This document shows, one piece after another, positions 12,047 through 23,755 of a stretch of 64,000 nt of DNA. Numbering within the stretch: the stretch's first letter is position 1; each line of letters begins with the position of its first letter. Where the stretch lies: assembly GCA_036346395.1 (NCBI GenBank), contig CM070603.1:28491045-28555044 (forward strand). The letters are read 5' to 3'. The notes below the pieces were generated by a model. It did no database searches. It worked only from the letters and a program-made list of their open reading frames with translations, and was not told where the DNA came from. The position numbers and the translations under genes were made by a program. This DNA comes from Hsuehochloa calcarea (lineage: Eukaryota; Streptophyta; Magnoliopsida; Poales; Poaceae).

Positions 12047-13478
12047 CTGCAGAGGGTGGAGGTTGTCCTGACATTTGCTGCATCTAGCGCTGCGCAATAC
12101 CACAAGGTGGTTGGTGATATCGACAAAGTCGGCAACATAGTGCAACAGAGTGACAGGTTGGGTGATGGTGCTCAATGGCCAAGCGATGATGGTTGCCAGC
12201 GCATACGCCATGTCGCATCATGGTGTCCAATCTCGGCAGGTGTCGTCGCCGGCAAGGGAGATGACACACTAACCCATGCCCACACAGAAGACCACGACCA
12301 GCGGTGGTCTTCGGTCTCACCAGGTTTGACTGGCACCTAACCTGGGTCCACCCAGACGTCAATGACCAGGGTGTGATCTTGACTGCCCGGTTTGGTTGGG
12401 TCACTAGTCGGAGGAGAAGCGCACAAGGATGCGCCCAGGTGGTACTGCGGTGTACGGAGGGGGAAGAGGAAGCTATCACGATCAGCCGGGGGCTCGATGG
12501 CTTTACGACATTCACACCAGCTGTCAGAGGAGACAAGGGGAGACCAGGGGAGGGTGGGTTGGGGACAAGAAAAGGAACTTGGCTTTTAGGAATTTCCCTA
12601 GAGGTGATAGGTCCCAATCTGGTATTTGTTAAACAACTCTAACTAGCTCTTAAGCATTAGTCTGATTCTAGGATTTGTGGTTTAGGGTTCACTTGTGTCG
12701 GCAAGAAAAAGAAATGTAGCTCAAATAAATCTCAAGAATGCTGGTAGAAAGGATGGCATTGGCTATCACATGAAAAAGTTTCAAAAATCCCATATTTTTA
12801 CATTTAGGCACTTTTGGTGTGTTACAAAGTGCGAATGGGTAGTTCACTTGATGAACATAATGTTCATTTGGTGAATGGATAATTCACTTGGTGGTTTATC
12901 TTAGGAAGTGAATGGGAAATTCACTGGTTGTTTCAAAGTAATTATTTTCTTTTTTACTATTCTTTTCAAATACGCATTTCAATCTATTTATTGTATTTAT
13001 TGTCAATGCTACTTTCTACAAAAGAACCATACAACTAACCTTTGACAAGTGTTGCATGAATATTATTTGTATACGGTTTCCCTATGGCTTATTGAGTACT
13101 TTATGTACTCACAGATTTACGCCTTTGTTGATCAGTTGAAGAATACCAAGTTGCTTAAGAGTTCTTCCAGAAGGAGTATCACGAAGACTTCGAGGATTAG
13201 GATGCGTTCTCCACTTGATTGCTTGTGGGCACGTTGATTGGTCTTTCCAAGTTTCCTGTTCCGCTGTAAGAGTTTATTTGTTTCTTAGGCCATGCGTGGC
13301 AAGTTAAGTAAATATTGAACATAAGATCCAGTTATTATTACTATTTATTATTTTGAGCTCTTTTTAGTTAAATCAAATAAATAGATGGTATTTCATCACT
13401 GTTTCCTGTGTGAGCTACTGATTTGGGACTAGTTCAGAATACACAGAGGGTTCCTGAATTGTATTTTTGGGTCCCTAC

Positions 13479-13600
13479 GGAAGAGGGGGAGGAGAAGGCC
13501 TCGAGGAGGTGGGTCGGATCCATGTGGAGCACGCGGTGGTGATGAGGCCCCTCGTACGGAGCAGGGCTCAGAGTCCCTCCACAGCGCACCATAGCTGATG
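13479..13600. repeat. Right half of the GC-rich segment, copy 1
   Basis: This stretch continues the sequence broken at 74. It shares 'gtggagcacgcggtgg' and 'cagagtccctc' blocks with 14500-14560. Similarity is lost near 13592. Confidence 0.55.
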
Positions 13601-14378
13601 TAGATGGGGCCTTGGATCACCACCGCACCACCGCGTCGGGACAGTGGGGGCGCTGGGAGGATGCCGCAGACAAGGATGAGGGTCTGGAGCCAGAGAACAA
13701 CGCCTACATCTCTGCCCCACGCTGCCAGAGAGACACGCGCACATGAGAGATGTGGGCTCCTACAAGGCTACGACTATACAGAGACAATTTGCTTGAATTG
13801 CTTGATTTCTTCCCAAGCTGTCTCCGTTTTGCTATGCTTTTTTGACACATTTTGCTTTGCCTTATATTTGAGATAATGGAAGGGCAAAAAACTCTCCCAG
13901 CCTCTACATCCAAGATGCACACAGCCTAATTGCTTTGCCTTGTTAATGGATACTCCGCATTGAAAAACAAAATGTAGATAAGCTACCAGGATTTGCATTA
14001 GGGGGGCATGTTTCCATGGGCGCGACTAGCGCTCAGACGTATGATCCGGCGCTAGCGTCGTATGTCCGAACGCCAACAAAAATGTGGAACGTGTGCAACA
14101 TATCAAAAATTCCTATGCAATATTTTCTTTCAAAAATCTCACAACCAAAACAAACATCAGGAAAAGGACACACAATATCAAAAATCACATAATCAAAACA
14201 AAATATTTGGAAATCTTGCAATATCACCGTGAACAGTATGCAACTTTTTTTCAACATACACAATATTTTTTCAACGGGTCGCAACATCTCAAAGAACAGT
14301 ACGTAACATTTTTTCCAAAGGTCGTAACATTTTTTTTTCAACGGGTTACAACATCAGAACAATTCTCCGTTTGCAAGC
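13601..14378. other. Intergenic, possibly non-autonomous MULE-derived
   Basis: There is no gene. At 14005-14070 there is a GC-rich palindromic stretch with repeated 'gcgct' and 'cgtatg' blocks. From 14090 to 14360 the DNA is AT-rich with recurrent 'gcaacat' or 'gtaacat' words. In grasses such sequence is typical of non-autonomous Mutator-like elements. That family call is inference, because no TIR pair or 9-bp duplication was found. Confidence 0.3.
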
Positions 14379-14812
14379 CGAGACCACCACCCTGCTTGGG
14401 CGAGGCACCGCCGCACGACAGTGGCCGCCGGCCACGCCGGAGAAGTAGGAGGAGGAGGAGGAGGAGGAGGAGAAGGCCCCGATGAGGAGGGACTGGGTCC
14501 AGCTGGAGCACGCGGTGGCGGCGACGCCCCCCACACGGAGCAGGACACAGAGTCCCTCTGGCAGCGGAGGAGGCCGAGGCACGAGACGAGGCGGCCAGCG
14601 TGCGGAATGAGGTTGGGCGCGGCGGAGTTGGGGCGATAGAAGTTGTCGGGTGCGCGAAGGCGAGGCGGCCGACGGTCGGGCGCAGGGGCGATTTTGTGGA
14701 AGAAATTTTGGGGAGAGGAAAGCACGGTAGAAATGAATGCTAGTGGATAAGAAGTAGGGAGTGGAAAGCGTAGGTTCAACTAATAGTGGCTTGGACTAAG
14801 GGGCTTGGGTAG
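14379..14812. repeat. GC-rich segment, copy 2, with (GGA)n microsatellite
   Basis: It is the uninterrupted copy of the segment at 1-74 plus 13479-13600. It includes a GGA repeat at about 14446-14474. In copy 1 the Gypsy LTR lies inside the equivalent purine run. Long open frames exist on both strands, but they reflect GC bias and no protein family was recognised. Confidence 0.5.
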
Positions 14813-15748
14813 TGACGTAACGATTCCCAAGTACACAAAGAATATATCGAACAAACCTTAACGTAATATGATCTATGATCAGGTCCTCATCACTTACGAT
14901 CAGTTCGTATCTCTATACGACTAGTTCAGGATTACGTTCGATCGATCTACGACGGATCGATCTCCATACGACCGATCCGTGGCGATCGAACTAAGTGACC
15001 TACTCATGCATTCTCCCTTTGCCTCACGATGTCTAGTTGAACTCCAGATGAGATATGGTGTCATCCATGGACTGTTCAATACTTTCTCGATCGAGTGTCG
15101 GATAACTTCATGTGGTCGACACTTCGACCACTAGTGGCATGGCCATGCACTTTCTTTATTCGATCACCACGAGGGGCCCAGAGACATCTCTCCTGTTATG
15201 CAAGGAGGGGCAAATCCCATCTCAACCAAATACATCCCTCGCATGTTTCATAGCATACCCAAAGCTACCTTTATAACTACCCGATTTGAGTAGCGTTTGG
15301 TAACCCCTAAGAGTGCTATTACACATGTAGGGAATCATGATGTTCTCAGGTCTAAGGATTATACATCATCATTACTTGAGACCAACTAATGACACATAGA
15401 TTCATAACAATCTCAATAGTGTCTCAATGATGGGTCTATCCAGCTCCATGTTCTCTAACATGTGCTCACATTACTGATTCAATATCTCTATATCTATGAC
15501 CGGTGAAACATGGCCATCAATCAATACATGTACTGGTCGTAGAGTCACGGTTGTTCGACCAAAGGACATTCGAGGTGGATACATTTAGAATGATATCATA
15601 TAAGTTAATGAGTTTCACCAACAAGTCACATACTCATTGATCTATAACTGATGATTCATTCAAGGAACATGATAACATATTATCCAATATCATGAACATA
15701 AGGAAATATAATCATCTCTGTGATTGCCTCTAGGGCATATTTCCAACA
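14813..15748 (-). mobile_element. Inverted, truncated Angela-like Copia LTR
   Basis: The minus strand starts TGTTGGAAATATGCCC at 15748 and follows the LTR at 503-1500 block by block. It stops near the position equivalent to about 1500, so roughly 200 bp of the 3' end is absent. No internal Copia genes adjoin it. At its LTR start it abuts a Gypsy LTR that lacks its own first ~115 bp, so the junction involves a deletion or rearrangement. Confidence 0.7.
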
Positions 15749-16373
15749 GGCGAAGCTTAACTGAGTGGTCGTGACCTTTCTACGACCACCCCATGGTCGT
15801 AAGTTTTTCTACAGCCACCATGTGGTCGTAAGGCTTTCTACGACCAAGTCAGCTACGACCACCCTGTAATGGATAAAGCCTACAGACATGTGGGCTCAAT
15901 CGATTACAGACTCTTATACGTCGTGTTCAAAACACAAAGCAGTTAGTATACATAGTTATTCTCTAGAATAAATGAACGTATTATGCATCTATCCTTGATA
16001 TTACTGTCAAATGACGTGGGGTGCAGTTTCCTCTGACAATAACTACCATCAACGTGTGCATTTTATCCGGCGTTGGGGCGCCTCTTAGCATGGAGTAACT
16101 GCCACCCATTTCCACGCTATATAAGAGCTAAACTCAGTGGACAGGGGGAGGAGGCAATCGGAGTTAGCCGCGAGAGATCATTGAGTCTTAGTTTGAGTGA
16201 TTTCTTCCCGATTGTAACAGGTATCTGAATACAAGAACACATGAGTATGATTATTATTCTCCCAGGAGAAGGCCTGAACCTGTATAAATCCTCGTGTCTC
16301 TTTCTGTGTGTATCTATTTCATAGGAAGCCCCCTAAAATAATCATTCGTTAGATAGATACTAGATCATCGACA
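15749..16373 (+). repeat. 5' LTR (5'-truncated) of the Tat-type element
   Basis: It matches the 3' LTR from 'gaagcttaactgagtggtcg' to the end 'atcatcgaca'. The first ~115 bp seen in the 3' LTR are missing. It contains several GGTCGTA...TACGACC hairpins (15770-15865) where the 3' LTR has one. A TATA box 'ctatataag' lies at 16117-16125. Confidence 0.75.
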
Positions 16374-16374
16374 G

Positions 16375-16393
16375 TTGGCGACGTCTGTGGGGA
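16375..16393 (+). other. Degenerate primer binding site of the Tat-type element
   Basis: Right after the LTR comes TTGGCGACGTCTGTGGGGA. It resembles the TGGCGCCG-type PBS used by many plant Gypsy elements, possibly tRNA-Asp type, but with changes. The tRNA identity is inference. Confidence 0.45.
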
Positions 16394-16451
16394 TTCTTCC
16401 TATTCTTCCTTTTAGATAAGTTTTCTTCATTTTTTCTACTCTGATGCTTTC

Positions 16452-17340
16452 ATGGCAGTAGAGTGGAATGAGGAGAACGCATTCGATTTGACAGACTACA
16501 CAGAACTTGATATGGATGCCTTCAACAAGTACGAGCAGAACGTCATTTTGCCTGATGGCAATGTTGCCTCCAGGGATCTTTCACCAAACCCAAGTGACCA
16601 TGCCGCAGACAAGGTTGTTGAGGCTTCTTTCTCCCCCCACAATATTACACCCAGATGAGGAGCTAGATTTCTCAAGGGGCAACGGTCCATCTGACCAGGG
16701 TTAGGATTGCACCAAGGTGGGTACAGAACATGACGAGGGCTCCCCTTTCAAATGTTCAACCCTGCCTGAGGGCATCCGATCTAGCATAGCAAGTTCTGGA
16801 ATCTATCATTCTGGGATTCAACCAACATCTTATAACTATCACCCTCGGTTACCCCCACAAGGGGCGATGTCGAGCCGCTTCTCATGCAGGTTCGACCACA
16901 CCCTCGAAGGGTTCACCCTTGACTGGAAACAGTTATAACCCAGAATTCCCCTTCCCGGAGGGGATTGCTACAAGTCGCGATATATTATCTTTTGACGACT
17001 CCTTGAGTCAGGAGGACTCAGATGCAAGTACAAATAATGGCATCCAAGAGGCTTTTGTCCTCCGCTTAGATCCTAATATCTCTCCAAGAGGTAGGACTCG
17101 GGATGCTTCCCATCGCACATTCACTTCGGGCTCTCGTGGTGATGGCGAGGACGCCTTTGGTGATGAATAGGGGTCACCACCTTCATGAGCGTGGCTGAAA
17201 TCCTAGAAATGATTGCTCTCGACTGAGGCATGCTCCGGTAGACTCAGATATCGATGATCTTGAGACCATCCGGAGGACAAGAATTGCAGCCCAGAGAACT
17301 TTACTTAGGCGCATCAATACCGGTCAGAGGAAGCCCAATA
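16452..17340 (+). pseudogene. gag-region remnant of the Tat-type element
   Basis: The first frame opens MAVEWNEENAFDLTDYTELD at 16452 and stops at 16656. Related frames continue to 17170. The acidic leader and its position after the PBS suggest the start of gag. No gag core domain or zinc knuckle was recognised. The normal gag end, protease and reverse transcriptase are not present downstream, since RNase H sequence starts within about 100 bp. Confidence 0.45.
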
Positions 17341-17429
17341 ACTTCAACGGATAAATAAACTGATCAAAAACACAACTCAAGAACTTGGACATGTGTCTAA
17401 GTAATTAAAATATGTTATTCAGTTAACTT

Positions 17430-17720
17430 TTCTGCTGCCAACAATGTGGCAAAATATGAAGGTTTGTTGGCTGGCATACGAGCAGCGAAAGCGCTCGAGA
17501 TTCGACGACTACTCGTGAGAGGAGACTCTCAACTAGTCATGAATCAGGTCAGTAAAGAGTATCAATGATCCAATACGACCATGTCTCAGTACTTATCAGA
17601 AGTCAGGAAGCTTGAAAAGCATTTCTTCGGTTTTGAGTTGCAATATATCACTCGAAATGATAATTTCATTACTGACTAGTTAGCTCGAATGACTTCTTCC
17701 CAATCACAAGTACCAAAATG
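17430..17720 (+). pseudogene. RNase H domain remnant of the Tat-type element
   Basis: The frame reads 'NVAKYEGLLAGIRAAKALEI' and then 'RGDSQLVMNQV'. These are hallmark RNase H motifs of Gypsy polyproteins, with the catalytic Asp in GDSQLV. Stops occur after KEYQ (17566) and in the ITD-LARM stretch (17679). It would degrade RNA in RNA-DNA hybrids in an active element. It directly precedes integrase. Confidence 0.65.
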
Positions 17721-17727
17721 AGCCTTC

Positions 17728-19030
17728 TTGGAACAGCTCCAGAAGCCGTCTCTAGCTGAAATACCAGAGACATCTCCCACTGAGACAGCCTCCCTAGAAT
17801 ACAAGGATACTTGGATGAATCCCATCTACAAGTATCTTCGGAAGGGAACAGTACCCAATGACGATCTTGAAGCAGATCGTTTATCCCGAAAGGTCAAAAT
17901 GTATACTTTGGTCGATGGAGTCCTCTACAAACGAGGAAATCAAGGGGTTCTCATGCGATGCATACCACAGAAAGAAGGATTACAACTCCTTCAAGAGATA
18001 CATAGAGGCAACTGTGGAACTCATGTTTCCTACAGAATGCTGGTCAAAAAAGCCTTTCGACAAGGCTTCTACTGGCCAACAGCCCTCCATGATGCTAAAG
18101 AGCTTGTTAAGAAATATGTACAACACCAGTTTCATAGTAGGCAGATAAACAAACCAGCTCAAGCATTACAAACAATACCACTTTCTTGGCCTTTTGCAAC
18201 TTGGGATCTCGATATCCTAAGACTGCTCCCAAAAGCACCGGTGGGTTTCGAGTTCCTTTTTGTGGCTACTGATACGTTCACAAAGTGGATCGAGGCTGAA
18301 CCTGTGACTGGGATAACAATTGAAGCATCCAAGAAATTCATGATGAAAAATGTAATCACTCGATTTGGTGTTCCAGGTTGAATAATTACAGATAATGGCA
18401 CACAATTTTTTTAGCGCAAAATTCCAACAATTTTCCAAAGAATTAGGTACCAAACTATGTTATGCCTCTATTGCCCATCCACAAAGCAAAAGGTAGTGGA
18501 AAGGGCAAATGGTCAAATTATACAGAGAATTAAAACTCGAGTCTTCGACCAGCTTATAAAGCGTTCGGGGGTTTGGATAAAAGAATTATCCTTAGTATTA
18601 TGGCATATTCACATGACTGCCAGTCAGGGCAATAAGTGAAATACATTTTCCTAATTTTTTGGGCTGAAGTCGTGATTCCACCTGAACTAAAGATTTGATC
18701 GACAAGAGTCAAAAATTACAACAACTCTGGCTAAAAAACAATTTTGAGCAGATGACATCAACCTACTCGAAGAGAGAAGTAATGAAGCCTTAATCCGTTC
18801 AGCGGTCTACCAACAAGCCCTACGCAAATACTACGATCGTAAGGTCCAACTTCGCAGCCTTGCTGTAGGTGACTTAGTATTGAAAAAAAGATTCAATCGC
18901 AGTCTAATCGGAACAAACTTGCTCCTAAGTGGGAAAGTCCTTATACAGTGGTCGAAGTCACACGGCCAGGTTCGGTACGACTAGCAACGGAAGATGGCAG
19001 GATACTTTCCAACTCATGGAATATTGATTA
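17728..19030 (+). pseudogene. Integrase remnant of the Tat-type element
   Basis: An open frame (17728-18381) shows the HHCC zinc-finger region followed by the core ('SWPFATWDLDIL', 'FTKWIEAEP', 'ITRFGVPG'). A stop interrupts just before the catalytic 'IITDNGTQF' block (18382-18410). The ERANGQI block with the third acidic residue follows near 18500. The two zinc-binding cysteines are replaced (Tyr and His where the family has Cys-x-x-Cys). Broken C-terminal sequence runs to about 19030. Confidence 0.7.
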
Positions 19031-19164
19031 ATTATGCAAATTCTATGTGTAACCTCTTACATTCTCAATAAAGTTTATGTTTTCTCCAATCTTTATTGTC
19101 TTATATTAAATAACGCTTCAATGATTTTTTCGATCATTTAAAAAACACTTGGTTTTCTTTACAC

Positions 19165-19740
19165 TGGTCGAAGGTAACATCACCTAGTCGAAGTCTTTCC
19201 TCTCTGCACGTGGTCCTGCCCACAAGAAGGAACTTCCTAGGTCGATCTGTTCCTAACTTTTGCTGTCAATACAAAGAAACTAGGTTTAACAAAATATGGT
19301 CGAAACAATTCCAGCAAGCTCTTTTTGACTTGTTTATTTCTTCATTTTTTGCAACGAATAATCTAAGTGAGGTAAACTCTTATAATTCGTTCGACTACTT
19401 TTGGTAAACTCAATTTGCTCAACCTGGTCGGAGGAAGTAACACAACCTAGTCGAAGTCTTTCATATCTGCACGTGGTCTTGCCCACTAGAAGAAACTTCC
19501 TAGTGACGCGCTGTTTATAACTCTTGCCACTAGGAAACACAATTGAGTTTACTAAGAAAGGTCGAGCAAATTTTTTAAGTAATCTTATAGTTTGTTCCAC
19601 TAATGTTGAAGCCCTCGATTTGATTAACCTGGTCAGAGAAAGCAAATCACCTAGTCGAAGTCTTTCCATTCTGCACGTGGTCCTGCCCACTAGAAGAAAC
19701 TTCCTATTATCGATCTGTTCCAAACTCTTGCTACTAGCAC
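19165..19740 (+). repeat. Three tandem units in the 3' region of the Tat-type element
   Basis: Units start near 19165, 19424 and 19629. Each reads roughly 'ctggtcgaag...cacctagtcgaagtctttcc', then 'ctgcacgtggtcctgccca', then 'gaaacttccta'. Spacings are about 259 and 205 bp, with variable DNA between conserved blocks. The unit again contains GGTCG/AGTCGA words. Confidence 0.7.
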
Positions 19741-20045
19741 ATGATAATCGAGATAGACAACAAAGGTCAGATAAACCCATTTAAGCTAATCATTTTTTCA
19801 CTATTTACTTAGTTTATATAATTAAACTAAGCAAATAGTCAGGGCTAGGACAAAGTTATAAACATGGCTTCAATTTTTAGTCTTAAAGGTTCAATTCTCA
19901 AATCTATTTATTGTCTTATGAGCTAATAACTGGTTGAAGAGACAATTTGCAGGAAAATAAAGACTTATATTCATCAATAGGATATTGTTTTTACAATTAT
20001 ATACCCTATTACAAACTACTCGGATGAAGGAGATCCTATTTGCAT

Positions 20046-23000
20046 CTACTCCGCAACCTTCTTGTCAATCGACTGCATTTCTTTAATCAACTGTGCTGCC
20101 TCTGCTTCAGAGCAATCGAAGTCAGCTTCGATTGGTTGAAGGTTGAGATTATGGTCGTGAGCCTTAAGTTTTGCCAAGGCATAACATGCTACACCTTCGA
20201 CCGCTTCTCTTATCGAGTCGGCTTGGTTGGTCTTCAAAGTTTTTATTAACTCCGGGGTTGTCGCGACTTACTGTCCAATGGTGCTCGTATAGCCGACCAC
20301 GGTGTCTTCAAGAAGAGTGACCTCCCTAGCACAAATTTTATTTCCTCCTGACTGAAAGTTGAAGCTTTCTAAAGTCGTTTTATTTTGACTGCTTGCTCTG
20401 AAAATTAAGTACGACCAGTAAAAAATAGTTCTTAAAGACTAGTAAATAAACTGGTCATAAGTAAAAGAATTCTTACCAATTAAACGAGCATGAAGCTTCT
20501 TGATCTCGTCATCATGGGAGTGTTTATTTCATTCTGCAAATCGCACACTGTAGAATTTACCTCTTGAAGGTTCTTCAACAAATCTTCTTTTTCGTCCCTT
20601 AATTTTTGCTCCTTGACTGTTACATAGTTGAGGGTAGAAATCAAGGTTCTTTCGGCACTTCTAGACCTCTAGAGGTTAAAGTAGACATGCGTATTGAATG
20701 AGTGGTCGAAGTAAAATAAGACTACTCATAGAAAATACTTACGATCTCACTGCCAATTGGTAGAGCTCAGCCTGCTGCTTCTTTAGCAATAGAAGTTGCC
20801 TATGGTATTCATCAACTGTGCCAAGTTATTCGAGAGCTCTCTGAACCAAGAAAGACAGTGAGAAAAAGGGGGGAATCCAAATATGAAAATGTTTGGCATC
20901 GAGTACTTACGCTGATGGCTGATCGAGCAAATTTGGCATACACAAACTCAGAATCTTGTAATTCATCAAGTCCATTGACTTGGCCCCACCATACTCTTTG
21001 AAGATGCTCATCATCAAAGATATGTCCTCTATTTGGAATATCCTTAAGGTGTGGGATTCGATCATGGGACCTAAATGAAGAAGATCTAACGATTGGTGGA
21101 CTAAAGAACTTGGGAAAGAGGCCAAAGAAGTCTTCATCATCATCTTATTCTTCTTCGTTGTTGTCGGCAACAAAAACAATTCCTCCTTGAGGACCAAGAA
21201 GAACGACCTGTGCGACCTCCTTTCCGGCACGGCGGTCGGAGGGTCCCCCTCCATCTTGACCAAATGCTTCTGGTGATCATAGGACCAAGTCTCTTCTCTG
21301 ATTATTGATATCCTCAATAACCGGCTCGATCATCATAGTATCCAGTTCTTCCGCCGTCTTTGCCTCTGCTTCTACGACCACCTCAGTGATCATAGTTGCT
21401 TCAGCGGCGATGACATCCTCCAACGCCACCACAGGGATAGGGGTCGATTCTGCGACCACCTCCATTGTCGTCTCTACGACCGTAGGAGAAGCTATTGCTT
21501 CACGGTTGAGGTGAGGCAACTGCTGGCCTCTCGACAAAAACGTCCCTAGGGACTGGGAAAGTAGGACTAAAACTGCACGGAGAAAACAAAACATGTCAAA
21601 TTGTAGGAACAAAAAGTAAATGCTATTTTTATGCTTTTGTTTTTACATACCTGGGCTTTCTAGACACAATCTTGAATCCGGAAGAAACCTTCCCCAAGGA
21701 AGATTTATTTTTCTTCTTCTCTTCGGCCACCTCAACTCTCATCACACCTTCAGCCTCTGGAAGACTTTCATTACCACGAGCTTAAGAGGCTAAGGCTTCT
21801 TCGACCACGTCTGGTCGAAAGTCTTGTTGAAGAGTTGGGATTTCTACAACCACGTCTGGTTGTAGATCTTGATTGAGAGCCACTGCTCCCTGAGCTGCCT
21901 GCCCCTCTTGATGGTTGAAACTTGTGGTCGAAGTTTCGACCACTTGAGGGATAGCACTACCCTCAGCCATAGGCTCTGCTGTTGCAGAGGTATCCTTCAT
22001 AAAAGACACAAAGCTTTTCGAGATCTCCTTTTCTAGTTGCTTGACAAAGCCATGAGAAGCAGAAACTAAAAATATATTGTTGTCATAATAGAAAGGTACT
22101 TTGGCCTTGGGGACTTTGTGCCTTAGTTCTTCGACCACACTCCTTTTCTCTATAGTGGTCACGTCTGCAAAGAATTATCCAATGGGAGTGGTAGGAGGAG
22201 GGACGGAGCTTGAGCTCTCACCCTTCTTATCAGTGGCCTTTGCTAGGTGACGCCTTTTGGCCAGAGGAAATCTATCTTCCTATGACCCTTCTTCGACAAC
22301 CCTTGATTCAACTTCTCAGTCATCTTCATGGTCTGCCATGCCTACTTTCTGCAAAAGTCAGAAAATGAATATTGCTCAATGGTCGAATCTTACGACTGCT
22401 TAACCCTGAAGATGAAACCAGCTTTTCATTACCTTTAGGTGTTCACTCATTTCCTCTGCGGACACGATCGCCAGAATTTGAGGAGCCCCTAACATGGGCG
22501 CAGGAGCCTTCTCACATATGAGTTTGACCCAAGTGTCAATTTTTTCTGTGAGAGGCCTACGAGTACAAAGATATAATCAACAATAACACTCAAAATTTAT
22601 AAAGAGGGTTAAGTTGGTTTTTCTTTACCCCCTTCATAGTCCCTGGTCGGATCATTAGTCCACATAGGATGTACTCGACCCTTCAGAGGACTAATGTGGT
22701 GCGTGATGAAGTCCCTCACCACGTTCCATCCGATTCACCGCTCTTCTTTGAAGTCTTTGATGGCTTGAATGTAAGGGTGATTCGGTCGAGGTCGCTCGGA
22801 GTCGAGTCCCAGGATGCACTCTTCTCTGCAGGCTTCCCCGTGAAGAAGTGGTTGTCTTCCTTGGACACTCTCCAGTGGAATCACATCTTCTTCCGACCCA
22901 GTCATGACGGCCTGGTGAACATCTGAATATACTCCCTCGACTTCCCGTTGCGGAGCTTCAGACCGCAGCTACCTGCGATTTCATTGTGCTTGCTCATCGA

Positions 23001-23348
23001 GTAGTACTACCGAAAGGGATCCAAATCTGGGAGGATTCTCAGATAGGCTACGCACTGGTAGACGAATACACTTAGCATTGTGATGGAATTGGGAACTAAG
23101 TTCACCAATTCCACCCCAAAATGATGAAGTACAACTATGATGAAGGGGTGAACGGGCAATCGGAAGCCACATTCACAATATGCTTGGAATACTCAAATGG
23201 TTCCCTCTTCATTCAAGGCCCAATGATATGCCTCAGTGTTGATCCACTTCACATAAGCTCGCTTCAGGATCTTCTCGGCTACAACCAGGGCCGTCATTTT
23301 TTTCGTATCCATCTCCGATTTCTCCCACTTGGAGACAGTTCCGGCCAT
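20046..23348 (-). pseudogene. Antisense ORF of the Tat-type element ('putative gypsy type transposon' family)
   Basis: Read on the minus strand from the ATG at 23348, the conceptual product shows 'GFRLPVHPFI', 'HHFGVELVNLVPNSI', 'LRNGKSREYIQMF' and, after a frameshift, 'PLKGRVHPMWTNDPTRDYEG'. This order is typical of the grass family once labelled Transposase_28 or putative gypsy type transposon, carried antisense in Tat elements. Further minus-strand open stretches (22162-21782, 21612-20907, 20237-20046) are probably later, partly coiled-coil exons. In-frame stops and at least one frameshift make it non-functional here. Its role is unknown. Antisense transcription from the 3' side would be needed to express it. 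Confidence 0.6.
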
Positions 23349-23755
23349 CTTTTTCGAGTGGGTTTGATTTGGATTTGGAAGAGTTTGGAGAAGGATAGCG
23401 ACTTGGTTGGCGACGGAGATAACAAGAGAGCGGGTGAAGTTGAAGCAAATGGGGAAAGTAAAAAACCCTAAGTCACGCCTGCAATAGAATTTTATAGCCG
23501 TGGGTCTGAGTTAAAGATCGTGGGAACTCAATAGTTTCCACCCCTTCAGGGTCCGTTCCAACGACAGATCTACGAGAGTCGGTTGCTATCTGCCCGTTTG
23601 GGAAAATCGGTTTTGTCTTTTCAACTCAAGTAAAATTACCTTCTTGACCCAGTCAATTTCTGGTCAAATAAAATACCAATCGAAATTTTTTTGCTTTCAA
23701 CCATTATTCTACGACCTCCTTTCCAAGTAAGTTATTTTCACTTGAAGTTGGGGGG

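Larger units (their letters stand above)
8120..12826 (-). mobile_element. Ty3/Gypsy solo LTR, minus strand, with an internal hairpin array
   Basis: Read on the minus strand it starts TGTAACACACC at 12826 and ends GGGTCCGACA at 8120. The flanking pentamers GAGTG (8115-8119) and AAGTG (12827-12831) form a near-perfect target duplication. It has a TATA box at 12037-12046 and shares blocks with 40008-40052 and 40430-40445, for example 'gtgttggctcgcg'. About 1.6 kb of its length is the repeat array at 9950-11560. Without the array its size is close to that of the plus-strand solo LTR it invaded. Confidence 0.65.
75..13478 (+). mobile_element. Ty3/Gypsy solo LTR (about 3.6 kb net), host of two nested insertions
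   Basis: The sequence begins TGTAACATCC, a common grass Gypsy LTR start, and ends near 'gggtccctac'. That end resembles the terminus of the related minus-strand LTR at 8120. Removing the insertions at 503-5609 and 8120-12826 leaves about 3590 bp. An LTR-type TATA box lies at 5786-5795. Stretches at 7180-8060 match the minus-strand LTR (8120-9850) and the plus-strand fragment at 39100-40600, so all three belong to one family. A near 5-bp target duplication flanks it (GATGA at 70-74, GAAGA at 13480-13484). No internal retroelement genes remain, so it is a solo LTR. The exact right border is uncertain by a few bases. Confidence 0.65.

Noticed and set aside
12056..12642. Opposed open frames of 94-177 codons
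   Set aside because: They lie in the U3 region of the minus-strand solo LTR next to its TATA box and show no domain.
14033..14485. Arg-rich ORF ending in RRRRRR and its minus-strand partner
   Set aside because: The poly-Arg is the translated (GGA)n microsatellite, and the remainder is AT-rich transposon-like DNA.
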